Source of the DNA: Portulaca oleracea
Taxonomy: Eukaryota; Streptophyta; Magnoliopsida; Caryophyllales; Portulacaceae
Length of the DNA stretch: 64,000 bases
Direction: 5' to 3'
Assembly (NCBI GenBank): GCA_029582165.1
Contig: CM055876.1
Span: forward strand, 32,681,317 to 32,745,316
Position numbers and translations under genes: made by a program. Each line of letters begins with the position of its first letter. Within the stretch, counting starts at the first letter, position 1. Under the pieces are notes generated by a model that searched no databases, was not told where the DNA came from, and worked only from the letters and a program-made list of their open reading frames with translations. This document shows, piece after piece, positions 45,769 to 58,445 of the stretch.

Positions 45769-48700
45769 ATGGCAGGAGGAGCAGCACCAGCAAAATCAGA
45801 TGATCCAGCGCCACATCCACCAAAGGATCAGCTCCCAAATGTGTCTTACTGCATTACTAGTCCACCACCATGGCGTAAGTCTCTTAATCTCCCATGCTAA
45901 TCTCTTCCTAATTTAGATTAGGCCAGATAATTATAATTAGCTGTATGAAAACTTCACTTTCTTGAGATTCTGCCTAATTGAGTTGTACTGCTGAGCAATG
46001 ATTTGGTGCTTAATGTTTGTTTAGTGATAGATTATGCATAGTTTTTTAAACTCCCTTTCCTCTTTTGCTAAAAGCTTTTGCTTTATATTCCTTTTCTATC
46101 TTTATTTGTCAATGCTTTTCTGTACTTTATGTGTTGCCATTTGCCAACCTGTATTTTTAATCAACAAAGGCATGCAAATCTACATACTGCAAAGAATAAG
46201 ATTCTGTAATTTGCCTTGCCCTCTTTTTGAATTTTGGATGATGTTGTATAATTGTTGATGCTTGACAAAGAAAATGAGATGAACATTCTACCAATTGTAG
46301 GTGCAGCTTTGTGGTACAGTTGACATTCAGTTGGATTCTTTACTTAGGCCCATTGCATCCATGTTTAAAACAATTTCCTCTTATTGCTAAACTTGGAAGT
46401 TGAGTTGGTAAAGTTGCCCATCTTCTGGAATTATGTTGTGACTGGGATTAGCTAGATGCCTAGATGGTTACTGTCTAACAATTAACTCAATCAAACCCTA
46501 AGGATCGAAATTCGGACCTTTTGGATAGAAAGAGTCTCTATGATAAGGAACTAACTTAATTGGAAGCTTAAGGGGGTAGTTGGAGGCATAGCATTTGGTT
46601 TACTATGTTTCTGGCTAGACCTGACAATTTTCTGACCTGACCCGCCCCAAAATTTCTGGGTTTTGAACACGGTTTTTTCAACTAAACCCGAAATACACCG
46701 AACCCGAAAAATTAGCGGGTCAAACCTAACCCGCCCGTTTGACTCGAAAAATAATTTTTTAGGTTCAACTTTATTAGAATTTGTGACTTTTCATTGTGAT
46801 TTTTAACTGTTAAACTCTAAGCGCAATTTATTTATTTGTTACTTCTCTAATTTAAGTTAAAATAGTTACAATAATCTATCGTTACTTGAAGATAATCATA
46901 TTTTATTATGTATATTGTACAAAAAGTAGTATTTAGAAACCATTTTTTGAAAAGAAAAACGAAAAAATGTCGCAACATAACCCGTTGGGTTGACCCGAAG
47001 TTGAAATACACCGCCCACTTTTACCCGAACCCAAAATACACCCGGCCCGTACTTACCCGAACCCGATATACGACCGACCCGTGACCCGCCCCACCGATCG
47101 AATTGACAGGTCTAATTCTGACAGTTTAATCAGAAAATACTTTGAGGTACAACATTATCGTATTGTTTGTGTTAACGCATGCTTCTTGTTGTGCTCACTG
47201 GAAATAGTGTATTTCACTGATGAAGTTATGTTGTTTTCAATTCCAGCTGAGGCCATCTTGCTTGGTTTCCAACATTTTATTGTGATGCTTGGGACAACGG
47301 TTCTTATCCCGAGTTCTCTAGTTCCTCAGATGGGAGGAGGAAAGGTAGGTTTGGTTAAAATAAGTGATGATGAAGTTAGATTCTTGATTAAACTTGCTGG
47401 TATACGACTCATGATTGTTGAAGCCTGACATTCGGATTTGGTACTTTTTCTGGTTCCATAGGAGGAGAAAGCTTTAGTTGTTCAGACATTGCTGTTTGTT
47501 GCTGGTTTGAACACACTACTGCAGACAGCATTCGGGACCCGATTGCCAGCTGTGATTGGAGGGTCTTATACTTTTGTTCCCCCCACAATTTCCATAATTT
47601 TGGCTGGTCGATATAGTAACATTCTGGACCCTATAGCGGTATCATTTCTTCACCCTCGCTTTCCACTTTTCTTTCTAGACATGTCTTTGGATTTACATAA
47701 TATAAAGCTCATTGTTCAAAACAAATATTTTGCTTCAATAGTTATAACTTTGCACTTAGAAGAATTCTGATTCTCCGCTAATGTGTCATCAGAAATTCAG
47801 AAGAATCATGCGGGGAATACAAGGGGCACTCATTGTCTCTTCGACCCTCCAGATTGTCCTTGGCTTCAGTGGCCTTTGGCGAAATGTTACATGGTAAATG
47901 CGTAGTATGAGTGAGCATTGATTGTTTTCATTTCTGAGGCATGTCTGTGGTGAAGTGTTTCATAATTGGCTTTCACTCCATGCTTAACTTAGAAAGAACA
48001 CCATCCATTTTCTTGCCCTGAACTTGTATAAGGCACTCTGTGGTGATGTGTTTGTTGGAAGTATATATTTTTTGTCAGATGCTAGCCATGCATCCTATCT
48101 TTTGGGATGAATTAGTATTACTGTCTTTTTCCTTATAAAAAAAATGTCGTTCAAATTGCACTGAAACTTTACCAGTCTGACAATATAGAACCCATGCTAC
48201 TAATATCATTGATCTTGTGTTCTGTGTTGTGTAGGTTTCTGAGCCCCCTATCAGTTGTTCCTTTGATATCATTGGTCGGGTTTGGATTATATGAGCTTGG
48301 TTTTCCAGGAGTAAGTTTCACACGCTTCATGTTTTTTGTCTTCCATTTCTCCTGAGTTGTGAATTGTACGGATTTATGTTGCTTTTCATTGCTGACATTA
48401 GGCGGTTTTTTTGTTGGTTTAGGTGGCAAAGTGTGTGGAGATTGGCTTGCCAGAACTCGTGCTGTTGATTCTGATCGCTGTGGTATTACAATTTGCACTA
48501 GACTTTTGTGTTTGAACTAAGCTTTCTTTGCTTCAATAGATTAATGCCAACATGAACTCTATGCAGTATGTATCTCAGGCAACTAAATTTGGTAAGAATG
48601 TTTTCGAGCGTTTTGCTGTTTTAATCTCGGTGGCTATAGTGTGGATATATGCACACATTCTCACGGTGGGTGGAGCATATAATGGTGCGGCACCTAAGAC

Positions 48701-51366
48701 ACAGGCTACATGTCGAACTGACCGTTCTGGGCTGATAAGTGGCGCTCCATGGTAACATGACTCTTCATCTTTAAGTTTTCCCTTTATTTTTCTTTCTATG
48801 TTTTTCTTATTTCTTTTGGGGTTACCTATACATCAATTTTCTGATTTGATAAACTACCCATTTAGCATGTATTTCCTTAATCACTTTTATATCTTTTCCT
48901 CTGGTCGTTTGGTTAAAGTGCATGTTGGTGCCTTCTGTTTTGCTTGAGTTTTTTTTTCTTCTTTGGATGGATGCATAAAAACTTCACTTAGTTCTCGATA
49001 ATGTTCTCCAGTTCTATGTCGGTATTATGTCTGATACTGTGATCTCTATCTTTGCAGGATTCGAGTTCCATATCCCTTTCAATGGGGCGCACCTACATTT
49101 GACGCCGGTGAAGCATTTGCCATGATGTTTGCTTCTTTTGTTGCTCTTGTAGAGGTTTGTTTTTATTCTTCTTTGGAGTTTTTGAGCAGAAATTTAACAA
49201 CCATCAACATCAATCATCATGTGCCTCTAGTTATGTGTTGTGCTTCATAGACATTTGGTAGCAAATCCTATGTTATTTTTTCCTGTTCAACATTATACAA
49301 CAACGCGCCTCTAATTCCCGCACTTTGTATTCCGTATGCAGTCCACTGGTGCCTTCATTGCAGTCTCAAGAGCTGCAAGTGCAACAATGTTGCCCCCTGC
49401 TGTTCTTAGCCGCGGTGTTGGCTGGCAGGTATACTTACAAAATATCGACGTCGTTTTCAACGGCTGTAGCATTTCTATAACTGGATATTTGGCCATCTTT
49501 GGAATCTCCCTTTACATAAAGTTTGCATGTCTTTTCCCAAAGCAAAAGGAGACACCAATTGAGCTCCTTCTATCACCTTTATCTGATTTTAAGCTTCCTC
49601 ACATATTATGCTGGAATTAGATGGTTATTTAACATAATGTTCTCCTTTTTTAAGTTGTAAGAAGAGTCACGTGTCGTAACTTATGTTAGAGTAGATTACT
49701 AGAGATGCAACAAATGCACTTTGTGAAGCCTTACGTTGTCTGTTATTACTAGGGCTGAGCTATGTTCTAATATGTACAAGGTAACTGTCTAAAATTTGCA
49801 TCTGAGCTGAATTTCTCCAACTTTGACAGGGAATCGGCATTTTGCTATCTGGGATGTTTGGAACTGTGACTGGATCCTCTGTTTCTGTGTAAGGCACAAC
49901 ACATAATGCCACTAATTATGAACCTAAATTTCGATATTCTATTTACAGTGTGTATGTATGTGCAGTGAGAATGCAGGACTTTTAACTCTGACACGCGTTG
50001 GCAGCAGAAGGGTAGTCCAAATCTCAGCCGGGTTTATGATATTCTTCTCTATCCTAGGTCTGTATGTGTACCGGAAATTGTTTTAGCTATACAGTTGGGC
50101 TGATTTTTCAGTGTTACTCGAATTCAGCTTTCTAAATCTACTTGCATGATGCTGTAGGGAAATTCGGAGCTGTATTTGCCTCAATTCCTTCACCAATTAT
50201 TGCTGCTTTGTACTGCCTTTTCTTTGCTTACGTGGGTAAGTTTGTAGTTCTAGACCAGTACACATGAAACTGCAGCAGGGATATCATCACTTGACAATAT
50301 AATCACTTACACATCTTCCATTTGATGGGTTGCAGGCTCCGTTGGATTAAGCTTTCTTCAGTTCTGCAATCTTAACAGTTTCAGGACAAAGTTCATATTG
50401 GGATTCTCGATCTTCCTCGGGTTGTCAATACCTCAGTACTTCAACGAGTACACAGCTATTAATGGCTATGGTCCTGTCCATACCGGTGCAAGATGGGTAA
50501 TGCATCATAAGTTCATTCTGCTTGTCTCCCCATCCGCATCCACTTCCCTATCACTCGCACACTCTACACGTGCAATTTTTATTATTTATTTTTTGGTATT
50601 ATTTTACTAACTGTTATGTGTGAGTTCACTTCTGTAGTACTATCTGAATGTTTATAGCTAGGGTAATAGGGTTAATAGTGTCACTAGATCTGATCAAAAC
50701 CGGACAACATAGTTTGGCTGTCTCAATATTGAGTTAGGTAATCAATATGGGTCATCCAGTTTAGATGCACTTTCATCATGAAGTCTGAGTAATATAGTTC
50801 ACTTTTTTCCGTTATCCACTCGTGAAGTCTGAGTAAACCTGGCAAACTTATTGAACTAAAAGCCTAGTGAACCTAAAGCAACCGAACCCGAACTGAAAGT
50901 GACCCAGCCCGTACCTGATCATGTTCACATCAACATGACCCGACCCAAAACCCTATCTAATGACCCGATACCAGACAAGTGGCTGTTACTATGTATTACC
51001 AGACAAGTAGCCAATCTATTGCTGTTCTGCCTCTGAACTAAGTTAATGCATATTTGCATGATGCCGATGAGGTCTTCACTCACTCATTGTTTAAGATGGC
51101 GATATGTTTGCTAATCTGACACGATGCCACGATGCTTGAAATGACAGTTCAATGACATGGTGAATGTGCCGTTCTCCTCTGAGGCGTTCGTGGCGGGGAT
51201 CATCGCATATTTCCTGGACAACACGATCCAGAGGAAGAACTCGACAGTGAGGAAAGACAGAGGGAGGCATTGGTGGGACAAGTTCCGATCATTCAAGACT
51301 GATTCGAGGAGTGAAGAGTTCTACTCACTCCCCTTCAACCTCAACAAGTACTTCCCTTCTGTTTGA
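45769..51366 (+). CDS. NAT6: Nucleobase-ascorbate transporter, NAT6-like (14 coding exons)
   Basis: Exons: 45769-45874, 47247-47344, 47462-47638, 47793-47893, 48235-48310, 48423-48482, 48567-48751, 49058-49154, 49342-49428, 49830-49888, 49966-50057, 50158-50235, 50336-50496, 51148-51366. All have GT-AG borders and phases agree, giving 531 residues, the usual family length. The protein is a multi-pass membrane permease of the NAT/NCS2 (xanthine-uracil permease) family, expected to carry purine or pyrimidine bases with protons, probably at the plasma membrane. Seen directly: the N-terminal SPPPWPEAILLGFQH, with the conserved QH pair at 44-45. The family signature is ENAGLLTLTR (350-359). The C-terminus is SEEFYSLPFNLNKYFPSV. 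Compared with NAT6, two residues seem missing at the exon 6/7 junction (LILIAVYVSQATKFGKN). The Arabidopsis relatives NAT1-12 are partly redundant; substrate here is inferred. Confidence 0.96.
46616..47114. mobile_element. hAT-like MITE in NAT intron 1, rich in ACCCGAA
   Basis: The ends TAGACCTGACAATT and AATTGACAGGTCTA are a 14-bp inverted repeat with one difference. The flanks TTTCTGGC and ATTCTGAC agree at six of eight positions, as for an old 8-bp hAT duplication. The interior repeats AACCCGAAATACACC-type motifs also found in the Helitrons at 38.3-40.2 kb and, in shorter form, in intron 13 at 50870-50980. Confidence 0.72.
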
Positions 51367-51615
51367 GTGATTCACTCATGTTGCATATCATATGAAACCA
51401 AATCTGGGTCTTCGAACAGAGGGCATGAGTGGAACAACAGTGTTGCTCTAGAGAGTAAAATCCTCGTAGAATCGAGTTTTCTTATGAGATGTTATAGCTG
51501 AGGGTACAAATTAGTTGTTTCTTTTTTTTTGGTAGGATTTCTTTGTAGGAATTGTTTGCTTCTTTTTTTCTGTGTTGTAAATCTAATGTGTTAATTGAAG
51601 CAAGATTACAGCAAG
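51367..51615 (+). other. 3' UTR of the NAT gene
   Basis: T-rich and G/T-rich tracts at 51520-51600 (TTTTTTTTGG, TGTGTTGTAAATC) are typical of plant polyadenylation regions. The exact site is not known. Confidence 0.45.
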
Positions 51616-52156
51616 CTAGGCTAATGGTTTTGAGTTGAGAGTTTTTAGCTGTATCTGTTTGTTGGAACTACAATCCTCAGTTTGCGGGATAAAGACGTTG
51701 AGAATTGAATTAGTTCGTCTCATAAAATAATATTTTATATTGTAAATCATAAGATGTTGATCATTTTCGATAAAATAATTACTTCCCGGTCCGAAGTCAA
51801 TAACTAGGCCCAACTCCTCTGGGCTAAATCCAAAGTCCTTTGGGCATCATTTTCATTTTTAAGGGATGGTGTATGAAGCAAATGGACCATAAAACTTCCA
51901 GTAAAACTCTGGAATTTCAATTTATGATAGCTATCCATTTTAATTTTTTTTAATCTGGATATACAACCACATATGCATAAGTATGAAACCATTCTCTTCT
52001 TCTTCAACATACGAAGCAAAAACATAAAAATATAAATTAAAATTAATATTTCTCACAAATTGAAATCTCATTGTCTTGCTTGAAATTTTAAGGTCTATTT
52101 GGTCTATGGGCCATCCCTTCGAGTCAATAATCCTTGCAGACTTGTTTACTATTTCC
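51616..52156. other. Intergenic stretch
   Basis: No supported gene; the minus-strand frames here overlap each other and look random. Confidence 0.35.
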
Positions 52157-52159
52157 TTA

Positions 52160-52485
52160 GGCTCCATTTGGTCCTTGAAAAATAGGATGGAAAGAAAAAT
52201 TTTTGAAACATCATTTATTTTCCTTGATTTGACTTTAAAAAGTTGGAGAAAGAAGAGTTAGATGGAAACATAATAGAAAAGTTACATTGATTTTGCCATC
52301 AATATTTTCCTTCTATAGTTGAGAGGAAAGTGAGATGGAAATATGATAGGCTAAATGAGATGGTAGGATTGGGGAGGAAGAAAATCAAGGGATAAATTAG
52401 TGGAGAACATGGAGGATCTTATACTAAATTAGTGAAGAGATAAAAATTTTCTTTCCATTTCATTTTCCAAAGACCAAGCATAGCC
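52160..52485. mobile_element. Tourist-like (PIF/Harbinger) MITE, 326 bp
   Basis: The ends GGCTCCATTTGGTCCTTG and CCAAAGACCAAGCATAGCC are inverted, with TTA on both sides (52157-52159 and 52486-52488). The sub-terminal GATGGAAAG and CTTTCCAT also pair. Confidence 0.88.
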
Positions 52486-52671
52486 TTAGTCTTTCTCCTT
52501 TTCTTTTCCCAGCGTACATCCAGTCCAGAATAACCTTTGTCAGCCTTTCAGAATAAGTTATCCATGCAGTTTTTATGAAAATTAAAGCTTGATGAAATTC
52601 ATGAGTTCAGTTGAAAAGACCATGCCCTTAATTAAGACATATACCATAGTGCTTGTTCTCTCTGACTCTTA

Positions 52672-52880
52672 CTATCTCCTTCCCAAAATGTTTGAGCTTT
52701 AGCCGTTGACTACTCATAGTACAATACAAAATTACTGTCATTAGAAAGATACCTTAATAACAATCACAATGGTGTTAATTTAATATTATAACTCATTATA
52801 ATGTGTGAATATACCTTAATACCTTAATAACTAACGGTAAAAACTTAGTCAAATTGGCAAATATTTTGGGACAAAGATAG
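52672..52880. mobile_element. Worn Stowaway-like MITE
   Basis: The ends CTATCTCCTTCCCAAAATG and TTTTGGGACAAAGATAG are inverted, with TA on both sides. Confidence 0.75.
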
Positions 52881-54935
52881 TATTATTTTTTGAATATAGA
52901 TTAAGTAGACCAGTAGGCCTTATCTTCAAGATAATCATCATTAAACTCTACACGTCAAAAACAATAAGAGGATAGGTTTTAAACTGTTAACAAACATGGC
53001 CCCTCAATCCTACTGTCTCATCGGTTCTTGTTCCATTCTCAAATCCAGCTTAAAAAGCTTTGAGCAAAATCATAGTTTGATCATTTTTAAGATCACACAT
53101 ATTGTAGATGCATGTTTGAATAGTCAATGTTCAATAAAATTATCTAATTCATTTCATGCCATAGAAAAAGGATATTGCAGTCAGGAAACATTTTAGGTTA
53201 ATCCACATACTTCTGAACCCCAAATAAAAAACAACTATGAAACTTTTAGATCGATGTCTTGTGCCTTTGTAGATTGTTCAACGAATGAAGTCAGTTCATA
53301 GAGATGATTCATGAAAATATGAAGTATCTTCACTGATTATATGCTTAATTAGTGATTAGGGAAATTTCCTCCTTTTTCCCTTGCCATATGCTATGCTTAA
53401 CCTTTCTGCAAATCTGACAAAAATGTGGCATGAAGTTGGTCCACTTTTTGGTGACAAAAGAATATATGGAGTCCACTTTTCTGAAGTTGGTCCAATTTAT
53501 ATGTACATTCATCTTTATATCATATCAACTGGTGCTCTTAATTATCATATAATTATATGCTTTGGTATATTTTAGTTAAGATATATGATATGGTCTGGAT
53601 TATTTCAGAAATTAATACCAGTACATTGAATGAACTCAGTCTGTACGTACTTATTGATCAGTACTTAACTACTTGCATGTACAGAATAGAATCTCTAATG
53701 ATCATATAATTATATGGTTTAAATAAATTCAACAAGGGATTAAAGAACATGAATCTTGGTTAACCTACTAGTGGATTTTGGTTGGTTTCATCCTCATATG
53801 AAGCTTCCTGGAAATTATCAATGTTCTTGATTACAAAGACATGCATGATACGATCCAGTACACTTATATGAGGTTGGTACATCCAACATTTTTCATATTT
53901 AAAAGATGATAGTTCTACTATTTATATATGACAATATACCGGATAGCGAACGAGCAGTATTTATATTTGTATATCACTTTCTTAACATTGCTGTAATATC
54001 CAATTCTAACACAAATATGTGTAGTAATTCTTAATTGTGTTTTACTGTATATATCTATGAATTATTTTTTTTTAAAATAAGAATACAAACTAATTAAGTA
54101 ATAATTTTTTTTAACATTCTCTAGAAACTTTTCCCCAAAAAAGTTTGGCATAGAGAAAACATGCAAAGTAGGACATTAATTCCTTTGTGAGAGGTACATA
54201 ATTGAAGAATAAAAGTTTCATGACAAGAGATAATTAAAGGTGACATTTTCCACTGAGAAAAGGAGATCAAAATCCTTTTCAATGTTGTGTTTTATTTGAG
54301 CATTAGGATCTCCTCAAAGGATAAAAGAGGAGGGTAAGAAGACATATTCTTTTGTGGCCTACTTTTTGTTCCCCCTCCTCCTACCCACTTAAGAATTCAT
54401 GCATTTAAAAGATTTAGTAGCAATTAATTAGTAATTAGTGGTTTTGGGTGCCCACTAATTAATTCCTTCCTTTTCCACCCTACATGTGTATACTTGACGG
54501 TTGTGCCAATATTTGGGAAAGGGAGTTAAGATTCCTCAATTATTGATAAGCCCTCTTGGTCTTGCCTTGATCAAATTTCTGTTAGAAAACAATTAATGAA
54601 GATTTGCTACAAATCATATATGAAAGATGATTCTAGTTCTAAAGGAGGGACTTTACATATCTTGGTACCCTTAATTTGATTAGAATATGGTAGTGAGTTG
54701 GTACCATTTTTTTTATTTGTTTTGTTTTGGATATATTGTGAGTTTAAAATTCTAAGTTCTTATGTAGTTTCTATTTTCTCATTTTTGTAGTTTTAAAATA
54801 TTGAGTAACTGATATAGATTATCTAAAAAGATGATCTGATTTTCAAATAATGCACCTTTTTACATATAATTTCTACCCTCATTAAAACCAAAAGAATAGT
54901 CCTCTTGTTAATTAACTTATAAATAATTATCAATT
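52881..54935. other. Intergenic stretch, no gene seen
   Basis: AT-rich. Small frames at 52996-53196 and 53381-53575 have no family resemblance and lack splice or promoter context. Confidence 0.4.
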
Positions 54936-56442
54936 AGTAATAACATTTAACCCCCTCCAAATTTTGTGAAAAGAGGATTTTACCCTTGATGTTTAGGAAA
55001 TTACATTTATCCTACCTAACCTTTGCTGATATAATAAATGTACACATAATCTGATGAGTTGAAATTTGGGACGAAATTACCCCAATATTTTATTATGGAT
55101 AGACGAAATTAGCCCTAATTTTTTTAAATAAAAAGACTACACTACCCTCCTCTTTCCTTTCTTTCTTATTCACAATTTTATCATCATCATCTTCAATGTC
55201 ATTCTTCTCATCTCAAATCTCAACCTTCATTTTCTCTCTCCTCACCTCCTAAGCCCACCAGCAGCAGCACGGCTACCAAAGACATGTCAATATAACGCTA
55301 CCAACGGCTTCAAGAATAGCAAAATACTTAGCCGAATCTTACTTTTGCACTTTTGTGCAACTTTCAGATGCAGGACGGAATACTTATACACCAGGCTTAC
55401 ATTGTTTGAAGGTGTTGTAGCTAACCTAGTGAGCCAGGAATGGAACCACTAAGATTTTATCCTTTCAAGGCTCTATTTCATGAGAATCTAGCGCACAAAT
55501 AAGGGAAACAATTCACTAATTAAACCATGCAATAAGTTTCATTTGACTGACAATCATCACCAACATAATAATTATCATTGTTATTAGGATTGATTTTTCT
55601 GCAACATCATTGCTTTCGAATAACAGAGCAAAGGTGGAAATAGAAAAGAAAATGGGGTGATTTTTAGTCTTTTAAACACAAGAAAAAAGTTTTATTTTAG
55701 GTTATTTATAATGAGGGCATCTTAGATATTTTATGAAACAAAATATATAAGCAAATCTGAAAAAGTAGGATTAAATGTTTATTATAAAGGTTGAGTAATA
55801 TATTTAATACAGGTGTTATAAATGAGGTAGGATAAATGAAATTTCTTAAATATCGAGGGTAAATTTCTCTTTGGAAAGTTGGATTCTAATAATCCCTACT
55901 TTCACCAATTGGACATGGTGGACCGTACTTTCACTTTGTATTCTAGTGGTCCAAAAAAAATAAAATTGGATTGTAGTGGGATATTTTCAAGAGAATCATA
56001 GATTTTGTGTTGCATTTGATTCAAAACTTAGTATAACACTTTACAATGATTTTTAATGAATTTACAGCGTTTCTCCCAAATTTTTTTCACTTTTTACTAT
56101 TTTTTACGATTTTTTTACTTTTATTATTTTAAAAAAATCATAATAATTATTCGGAGTCTCAAAAAAATAATTTTAAAAATGTTTTAGAAACTACAATTCA
56201 TTAACTTTCTAGGGGCAGAAACAAAAAAAAACAAAAACAATATAGTGTAAGAATGAAAAAAATAAGAAGAATATGGAGGTGGATTTGGTACCACTACAAT
56301 CCAATTTTATTTTTTTTGGACCACCAGAATACAAAGTGAAAGTACGGTCCACCATTGTCCAATTGGTGAAAGTAGGGATTATTAGAATCCAATTATCCTT
56401 TCTTTTTTCACAAAACTTGGTGAGAGTTAAATATTATTAGTT
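54936..56442. mobile_element. Long-TIR element of ~1.5 kb (MULE-like?), split near its right end by a MITE
   Basis: The left end (AGTAATAACATTTAACCCCC, CCAAATTTTGTGAAAA, TTTACCCTTGATGTTTAGG, TTTATCCTACCT) recurs inverted on the right. There it starts at about 55800-55872 and, after removing the MITE at 55873-56398, resumes with TTTTTTCACAAAACTTGG. The arms are about 95-100 bp. I found no clean target duplication. The interior has no ORF with family resemblance. Confidence 0.7.
55873..56398. mobile_element. MULE-type MITE family 2, copy 2 (526 bp), inverted relative to copy 1
   Basis: It is the reverse complement of the element at 19534-20058 over its full length with few differences. Flanks TTTCTCTTT and TTTCTTTTT agree at eight of nine positions. 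It lies inside the right TIR of the element at 54936-56442. Confidence 0.93.
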
Positions 56443-57421
56443 CGATTATGAAGGTTAGAGAGATATTAAGAAAATATTAATTAATGAAGATTAAATTAGC
56501 AGTTGATACAATCATAAGTTCTACCTCCGTCCCACTTTAGTTGAAAATTGCCTCACTTCTCAATAGCTTTTATTTGTCAATTTACAAATTGAACTAAAGC
56601 TTGAGAGAGAAAAACAAATGAACATGCAACAACATTTTTTGAGCAAAGAGTTTCTAGGAGCATTTTTGATAATTCACAAACTTTGTGTTGAGTTACTTTT
56701 AGTATATAATTGATATTATTTTGATAAAAAGATAAAAGGAATAAATTATTAATTAAAGATTATCTGAATCATGAAAGGCAAGATTTAGTTGTTATAATTT
56801 AAACCCTTCAAAATTATAATGAATATCAAATTTATATAATTATAGATACAATATATATTTGATTGATTGATGCAAGAATAACATATAAATTAAATGGTTG
56901 TAAATTATGTGATTCTCTCTTAATTAGCCTAACTTAATACCTATTGCATAATTCTAATTCTTGCAAAGGAAAATTATGTGGATACTTGCAAAAGAAAATT
57001 GACTGGCCTAAATATTCCTTTCTTCATGACTATTGCTACAATCGTGCCATTGATGTATGAATACTAAGATAATCATATTTAAGTTGAATTGTTGAGATAA
57101 TTATTGTTAGGAGAGGATTTAGAAGTTGAGAGGTCAATTCTCTACACTTGATTGAGAGGCGACATCAAGTGGTGAAATCTTGAGAGTAGAGAAGGCTCTA
57201 AGATTGTGAGAAATTCATCATAATAATAATTCGAGGTTAAATCCTAGAGGTGAAGAACTCTAGGCGGTGACGTACTCCGAAATTTGAGTTCGGAGGAACA
57301 TCGTGATCATCTACTGTGTTTTGTCTATCTTTTGTTTTCCATTATTTATTTTCCGCTTAAATTTACTAGCCTAATTAAACTTTCACTTTGTATTCTATTA
57401 TCTATGTTCATTAAAAAGTGG
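56443..57421. other. Intergenic stretch, no gene seen
   Basis: A worn TACCTCCGTCCCACTTTAG at 56521 may be one Stowaway end. No coding signal. Confidence 0.35.
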
Positions 57422-57431
57422 TATAGAATTA

Positions 57432-57958
57432 GGGGTATTTATTTTCTGGTCCCACACTTTTCATTGTTTATTGTTTGGACCCTAAAGTTTATGGGTTGAA
57501 TAAAAAAGGACCTTAAAGTTTGTAGGTTGAAAAAAAGGTCCGTATACTGTTTTTCTTTTTCTTCTCATGTTTGAATTTATCTCCCGATTAGCGCCAAACT
57601 TCAGGACTAAGGTTAAAATTAATATTAAAGTTGTAATACACCTCTCTTATTCATGTCGGAACTACTTAAACCCTAGATACTTCAGAGTCTAATTAGTTCC
57701 GACATTTATAAAAGAGGTGTATTATAGCTTCAATATCAGTTTTGACCATACTCCTGAAGTTTGGCGCTAATCGAGAGATAAATTCAAACATGAGAAGAAA
57801 AAGAAAAACAGTACACGAGCCTTTTCTTTCAATCTACAAACTTTAAGGTCCTTTTTTATTCAACTCATAAACTTTAGGGTTCAAAAAATAAACAATGAAA
57901 AGTGTAGGACCAGAAAATAAATACCCTTATACTTCGGGGTCCAAAATGCAAAAAACCC
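57432..57958. mobile_element. MULE-type foldback element, 527 bp
   Basis: The two halves are inverted copies for about 230 bp each (GGTATTTATTTTCTGG, AAACTTTAAGGTCC, AACTTCAGGA..TAAGG, ACACCTCT). A 10-bp duplication TATAGAATTA flanks it (57422-57431 and 57959-57968). The left arm lacks about 30 bp present at the right end. No coding capacity. The RNA would fold into one long hairpin. Confidence 0.88.
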
Positions 57959-58030
57959 TATAGAATTATACCATATTAAAATTATAAAGGAACAATAAAA
58001 AAAATCAGCTAAAGTTATATATGCATACTA

Positions 58031-58441
58031 CTATCTCCGTTTCAAAATGTTTGTCAATTTGACAAAATTTTTACCGTATATTACTCACAAATTACAATGT
58101 GTTACACTATGAAATTATCTCTGTTAGAAAGCACTGGCAGATCCCAGTGTAACCCGACCAAGGGTGGCCACGACCATCGGTAAAAAAAAAAAACAGTATA
58201 ATTTGTGAGAATAATGATGGATTTTATATGTATGTACGTAATGAATATAATAGTGTAGTGGGCACCCATAATCTTGATCTATGAATATAATAGTGTAGTG
58301 AACATCCCTAATCAGAAAACCTAGATCCACCACTCTTACTAAAAATTATTACAATACATGTTAATTTTATTTTGTAACTTTATTATAATTTGTGAGTAAT
58401 GGACGGTCAAAACATAGTAAAATTGACAAATATTTTGTGAT
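58031..58441. mobile_element. Stowaway-like MITE interrupted by a hAT-like insertion
   Basis: CTATCTCCGTTTCAAAATG on the left, with the usual ATTACTCACAAATTACAATG, pairs with sequence near 58375-58441. The middle (58129-58334) is a separate nested element. Confidence 0.6.
58129..58334. mobile_element. hAT-like non-autonomous element (GGCGGATCT family), copy 2, nested
   Basis: It starts CACTGGCAGATCC and ends GGTTTTCTGATTAGG-related sequence (minus strand: AGTGGTGGATCTAGG). The block TTCTGATTAGGGATG is shared with the copy at 60952. It carries a local duplication of ATGAATATAATAGTGTAGTG. Confidence 0.55.
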
Positions 58442-58445
58442 TATT

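Noticed and set aside
47081..47428. Frame covering NAT exon 2 and flanking introns
   Set aside because: Only 47247-47344 is coding; the rest is intron and MITE sequence read through.
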